A DNA stretch of 8,890 nucleotides from Pedosphaera sp. GTDB lineage: Bacteria > Verrucomicrobiota > Verrucomicrobiia > Limisphaerales > Pedosphaeraceae. The DNA lies in contig JAQGOT010000561.1 in NCBI GenBank assembly GCA_028293465.1, positions 1-8,890 on the forward strand, read 5' to 3'. A program made the position numbers and the translations under genes. Under the pieces are notes generated by a model. That model was given only the letters and a program-made list of their open reading frames with translations, made no database searches and was not told where the DNA came from. Below are positions 6,264 to 8,890 of the stretch, one piece after another. Within the stretch, counting starts at the first letter, position 1. Each line of letters starts with the position of its first letter.

Positions 6264-7109
6264 TCACAGGTAGGTCAACAGGGAGACCACGGCGGAGATC
6301 ACAAACAGTCCGGCGACGGAGCGGGTGAGCGCGTGTTGCGTGGCGTGCGGGATCTGCGTGACCGAGGCGCCGACGCCGAAGCCGCCGATGCAACAGGACG
6401 CGCCGGCAAACAGGGCGGGCAGGATGCTCTTGGCCAAGATGTTGAGCACGTCCTTGGGCTGCACCGCGCGCGACAACGTGTCCGCAAACAAAAACAGACC
6501 ATGGCTGCCTTGGCCGGTCCAAACCGCGAACAAGAAGCCGCTCGCAAAAGCGACGAGGATAAAAACGATCGTCAGGCAGAACGTGGACACCGCCATGCCG
6601 AGCACGCGGGGCATGACGAACTGCAGAAACGGATCACCGCCTTGCGCCTCCAGCGCACGGACTTGCCCGTCGATCTTGAGGACCCCCAGTTGGGTCGTCA
6701 TGGCGCTGCCACTGCGGACGATCACCACGAGGTTGATCAGCAACGGGCCAAGTTCGCGGGCCACGACCGCCACCAAGAGCGGCCCGAGCAGTTGTGACTG
6801 GCCCGCTTCGCCGACCCAGAAGGTCAGTTGCACGACCACGGAAATGCCGACGAACGCCGCCATCGCGCAAACAAACCCGACCGGTTCGACGCCGATGCCC
6901 AGCACCTGCCGCGCAAATGCGGTCCGCCCGACGCGGCTCCAATGCTTCGGTTGCACACCGGAGCAGAGCACCGTCCCGATCACCGCCGCCGCATGCCGCA
7001 GCTCATCCCACTGCGCCCGCGCGAAGCCGCCGACACCCGCCAGGGCTTGAAAAGCGCGTCGGCTCCAAGCGCCCGCGCGGCTGGTTATTTTTCCGGCGAC
7101 ATGGTTCAT
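6264..7109 (-). CDS. MlaE/YrbE-like ABC permease (DUF140 family), 281 aa
   Basis: This is the inner-membrane permease of an Mla/Mce lipid transporter. Family features include ARELGPLLINLVVIVRSGSA (117-136), the downstream LEAQGGDPFLQFVMPRVLG (153-171), and about five hydrophobic segments, including 70-95, 108-131, 171-196, 225-246 and 264-281. Length is normal. In the conserved segment where many members have A-E-[IL]-G and later T-E-Q, this protein has TTQLG (Gln140) and DGQ (Gly148), so two usually acidic positions are changed; this comparison is from memory. The ATG at 7109 is chosen over one at 7187, which would overlap the transporter gene upstream and add an untypical tail. The gene lies 28 nt after the AI-2E-family gene and 2 nt before the MCE gene. 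No MlaF-type ATPase gene is adjacent. Confidence 0.9.
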   Translation of the reverse strand: MNHVAGKITSRAGAWSRRAFQALAGVGGFARAQWDELRHAAAVIGTVLCSGVQPKHWSRVGRTAFARQVLGIGVEPVGFVCAMAAFVGISVVVQLTFWVGEAGQSQLLGPLLVAVVARELGPLLINLVVIVRSGSAMTTQLGVLKIDGQVRALEAQGGDPFLQFVMPRVLGMAVSTFCLTIVFILVAFASGFLFAVWTGQGSHGLFLFADTLSRAVQPKDVLNILAKSILPALFAGASCCIGGFGVGASVTQIPHATQHALTRSVAGLFVISAVVSLLTYL

Positions 7110-7137
7110 GGGAACCCAGGAATGGAAGGTGGCCGGC

Positions 7138-8310
7138 TCATCGGGAAAGCAGTTCGCTGACGGCGGACATCGCCGGGACGCGATCACAGATGACCTTCAT
7201 CGAAACCAGGATGGGCACCGACAACAGAGCGCCGGGCACGCCCCAGATCCAAGTCCAAAAGATCAAGGAAACGAAAATGACCACCGGATTGAGCGTGAAG
7301 CGGCGGCCCAGCAAGACCGGCGTGACGAGGTTTGATTCCAGCAGGTGGAGCAGCAGGTACCAGGCGGGCGGCCAGAGTCCCCGCCCCAGCGTGTCGAAAG
7401 TGAGGAGGCCGACACACGCCAGCAGGAGCACGCCGGCGACGGGGCCGAAGTACGGAACAAAATTCAACACCGCCACGAGAATCCCCCAGACGGGGGCATT
7501 GGGCACGCCCATGAAGTAAAGGCCTCCGCTGACGACCAGGCCCAGTCCGATATTAATCAGTGAAACGGAGAACAGGTAATTGGAGATGTTTTGTTGGATC
7601 TCGTGGCTGATTTCGACCGCGCTTTTCTTGTTCGTCAGCGTGGGCATCACGCGCACCAACTTTTGCAGGAACAGGTCGCCGGAGGCGAGCAACAGGTAGA
7701 GCAACACGAACGTCTCGCCCACACCCGCCAGAAACGTGCCCGTCCAGTTGAGCACTGACGTGGAACCGCGGTTGTCCTTGACCTGGACGGTGGGGGCATT
7801 CTTTTGTTCCTCCTGCTTTTCCGCCTCGGTTGCCCCCAGGTTGTTAACGGCGGCCGCCGCTTCGCTGAAGCGGGCGCCGGGGGGCAGGAATTTCTGAACC
7901 CGCTGCCGCAAGTCGGTCATGTGTTGCGGCGCTTCGTTCAGCCAGACCATCGCCGGCCGGCCGAACTGGATGCCGCCCATGATGAGGCCGCTGACCAAAA
8001 GAAAAAGCACCACCGCAGCGGAGAGCGCGGGTGGAATGTGGCAGACGGACAACCACCGGATGAGCGGTTTCAGGGTCATGGCCGCCACGCAGGCCAGGAA
8101 AATCGGCAGGATCACCGGTCGGGCAAAGTAAAGGAAAGCGATGGTCCCCAGCACGATCAAAACGATCTGCACCGGCGTCGTTTTGGCCGTCGAGGCGGTG
8201 CTTGGTTCAGCGGATGACGGTTCAGGAGTGAGCGTCTCTGCGCGTGGTGTGGACCGGACCGCCAAGTCAGCCTGGGTCGTAATTGGTTGCACTATCGGGG
8301 CGACTTCCAT
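7138..8310 (-). CDS. AI-2E/PerM-family transporter, 390 aa
   Basis: This membrane protein belongs to the AI-2E transporter (PerM/TqsA/YdiK) superfamily. After a soluble Pro/Thr/Ser-rich N-tail (1-45), hydrophobic segments lie at about 47-63, 66-82, 94-115, 190-212, 247-268, 272-306 and 341-372. The soluble loop of about 116-189 is normal for the family. Diagnostic motifs are NFVPYFGPVAG (283-293) and the C-terminal ESNLVTPVLLG (325-335) with LNPVVIFVSLIFWTWIWG (340-357). Members include the E. coli autoinducer-2 exporter TqsA and Na+(Li+)/H+ antiporters, and many have no known substrate, so a quorum-sensing role should not be assumed. It starts 22 nt after the YqjK-like gene and precedes the lipid permease by 28 nt. 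No Shine-Dalgarno is visible. Confidence 0.9.
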   Translation of the reverse strand: MEVAPIVQPITTQADLAVRSTPRAETLTPEPSSAEPSTASTAKTTPVQIVLIVLGTIAFLYFARPVILPIFLACVAAMTLKPLIRWLSVCHIPPALSAAVVLFLLVSGLIMGGIQFGRPAMVWLNEAPQHMTDLRQRVQKFLPPGARFSEAAAAVNNLGATEAEKQEEQKNAPTVQVKDNRGSTSVLNWTGTFLAGVGETFVLLYLLLASGDLFLQKLVRVMPTLTNKKSAVEISHEIQQNISNYLFSVSLINIGLGLVVSGGLYFMGVPNAPVWGILVAVLNFVPYFGPVAGVLLLACVGLLTFDTLGRGLWPPAWYLLLHLLESNLVTPVLLGRRFTLNPVVIFVSLIFWTWIWGVPGALLSVPILVSMKVICDRVPAMSAVSELLSR

Positions 8311-8332
8311 GGTCAGGGATCGCGGCGCGACG

Positions 8333-8647
8333 TTATTGTTGCCGGGCGCGGAATGCCTGCCAGAGGGAGGTGGCCAGTTGCGCGCCTCTCAGGAGCGGGC
8401 TCAACCAGGAAGCCTTCTCGTTGGCGGGCATGGCCTGGCTGCGCCGGAAAGCAGAAACGGCGGCGGTCACCAGGGCTGCCGCTGCGGCGAGTGAGCTGAC
8501 GGTTTTTACATGATGGGTGAAGGTGTGGACTCCCTCGGACATCGTTCGCCATTCCTCGAGCAACTGCGCGCGGTTGATTTCGCTTTCCGCGATCAGCAAC
8601 TCTTTGCGCAGTTCCAACGGATTCACACGAGATGGTTTTCGAGGCAT
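8333..8647 (-). CDS. YqjK-like small membrane protein, 104 aa
   Basis: The protein has a basic start (MPRKPSRVNP), an amphipathic charged helix (about 10-36, LELRKELLIAESEINRAQLL), one membrane helix (about 50-66, rich in Ala and Val), then a polar linker and a second amphipathic helix ending in ARQQ. This layout and the position right after a YqjE-like gene match the YqjD-YqjE-YqjK arrangement of proteobacteria; direct similarity is weak, so the label is provisional. The ATG at 8647 overlaps the upstream gene by 25 nt and is preceded at 6 nt by GAAAGGA, which favours it over a GTG at 8626 that would overlap the upstream stop as GTGA. The role is unknown; related proteins are linked to stationary phase and membrane stress. 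Confidence 0.6.
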   Translation of the reverse strand: MPRKPSRVNPLELRKELLIAESEINRAQLLEEWRTMSEGVHTFTHHVKTVSSLAAAAALVTAAVSAFRRSQAMPANEKASWLSPLLRGAQLATSLWQAFRARQQ

Positions 8648-8890
8648 GCGCGGTCCTTTCTCAATTGGTCGAGGGTGGCCGGCAGGGTGTGCCAGTTATG
8701 CTGCAGCACGCTGAAGCGGCGGTACATCAAAAAGGAGGTTGCGCCGTAAAGCGCGGTCAAGCTCAGCAGCACCACGATCGGCGAGAGCGACCACAGCAGG
8801 ACCACGAGCGCAACGGTGAGGGCGGCCCCCGTGAGGAAGCCGAACACCGCCACGCCGAGGGCCAGCAGGATGGCGCGCAGGAGACGCTCG
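8623..8890 (-). CDS. YqjE-like (DUF1469/holin-like) membrane protein, 3' part only
   Basis: The reading frame is open to the right edge, so the gene begins outside the window; a GTG at 8853 is internal. The visible 88 residues begin ERLLRAILLALG and contain two hydrophobic segments (roughly LLRAILLALG through VVLLW, then SPIVVLLSLTALYGATSF). They end in a polar helix with TLDQLRKDRACLE. A two-helix hairpin followed by a conserved Leu/Arg/Asp-rich tail is typical of the YqjE/DUF1469 (holin superfamily III-like) group. Despite the holin-type name these are normal chromosomal membrane proteins, not evidence of a phage. In proteobacteria the gene follows yqjD, so a YqjD/DUF883-like gene may lie just beyond the edge. 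The stop overlaps the start of the YqjK-like gene. Confidence 0.65.
   Translation of the reverse strand, partial: ERLLRAILLALGVAVFGFLTGAALTVALVVLLWSLSPIVVLLSLTALYGATSFLMYRRFSVLQHNWHTLPATLDQLRKDRACLENHLV
8654..8660 (-). promoter_or_regulatory. Shine-Dalgarno sequence (GAAAGGA) for the YqjK-like gene
   Basis: Read on the minus strand, GAAAGGA lies 6 nt before the ATG at 8647, inside the coding end of the upstream gene. It decides the start between ATG 8647 and GTG 8626. It is one of only two good Shine-Dalgarno sites in the window; the other is at 1475. Confidence 0.6.

Noticed and set aside
5332..6273. 313-codon open frame on the + strand opposite the MlaD-like gene
   Set aside because: It lies antisense to a gene with clear MCE features, and its product shows only low-complexity Arg/His/Gln/Ala composition.
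6262..6522. Upstream extension of the MlaD-like frame to an ATG at 6522
   Set aside because: The extra 87 residues are Arg/His-rich and overlap the conserved permease end. The ATG at 6261, 2 nt after the permease stop, gives a normal MCE N-terminus.
7138..8310. Autoinducer-2 quorum-sensing system
   Set aside because: Membership of the AI-2E transporter family does not show AI-2 transport. No luxS, lsr or sensor gene is in the window, and most family members have other or unknown substrates.
8623..8890. Prophage lysis cassette suggested by the holin-like family name
   Set aside because: DUF1469/YqjE proteins are ordinary chromosomal membrane proteins. No endolysin, capsid, portal or integrase gene is present nearby.

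Overview
The window reads as chromosomal DNA from a GC-rich Gram-negative bacterium. Two proteins carry lipoprotein signal peptides and there is a MlaE/MlaD pair for envelope lipid transport. Weak or absent Shine-Dalgarno sequences, a G-poor leader in front of the first gene and the unfamiliar small genes fit the PVC group, perhaps Verrucomicrobiota. That placement is inference from general features, not from a marker gene.

Left block, + strand (about 23-2160). Three tightly packed genes of unknown function encode 111, 351 and 107 aa. They follow a 52-nt leader with a single G and end at a candidate intrinsic terminator (1822-1859). The second protein has a Cys-Cys-Cys run near its N-terminus and the third has a four-cysteine CX3C/CX2C cluster, so metal binding or disulphide chemistry is possible. 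A short predicted lipoprotein gene (1915-2160) follows and converges on the minus-strand block with 25 bases between.

Right block, - strand (8890 down to 2186), in order of transcription: the end of a YqjE-like (DUF1469/holin-like) membrane protein; a small YqjK-like one-helix protein; an AI-2E/PerM-family transporter; a MlaE-like permease; a MlaD-like MCE protein with a long coiled-coil region; an ABC1/UbiB/AarF atypical kinase with a C-terminal membrane anchor; a short interrupted reading frame; and a lipoprotein alpha/beta hydrolase. The first five are spaced by overlap, 22, 28 and 2 nt and look like one transcription unit. The kinase sits behind a 144-nt gap rich in small hairpins, and the hydrolase behind a 158-nt gap occupied by the interrupted frame. 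The common theme is the envelope: lipid transport, a possible lipid or quinone kinase, a lipoprotein hydrolase and stress-type inner-membrane proteins.

Most notable points: a permease/MCE pair with no ATPase gene beside it and with substitutions in a conserved permease segment; a stop-interrupted 50-codon frame starting in an ATGA overlap with the kinase stop; an uncharacterised Cys-rich three-gene operon whose last gene may carry a frameshift; and a hairpin cluster upstream of the kinase. I saw no CRISPR array, tRNA, rRNA or recognisable insertion sequence.
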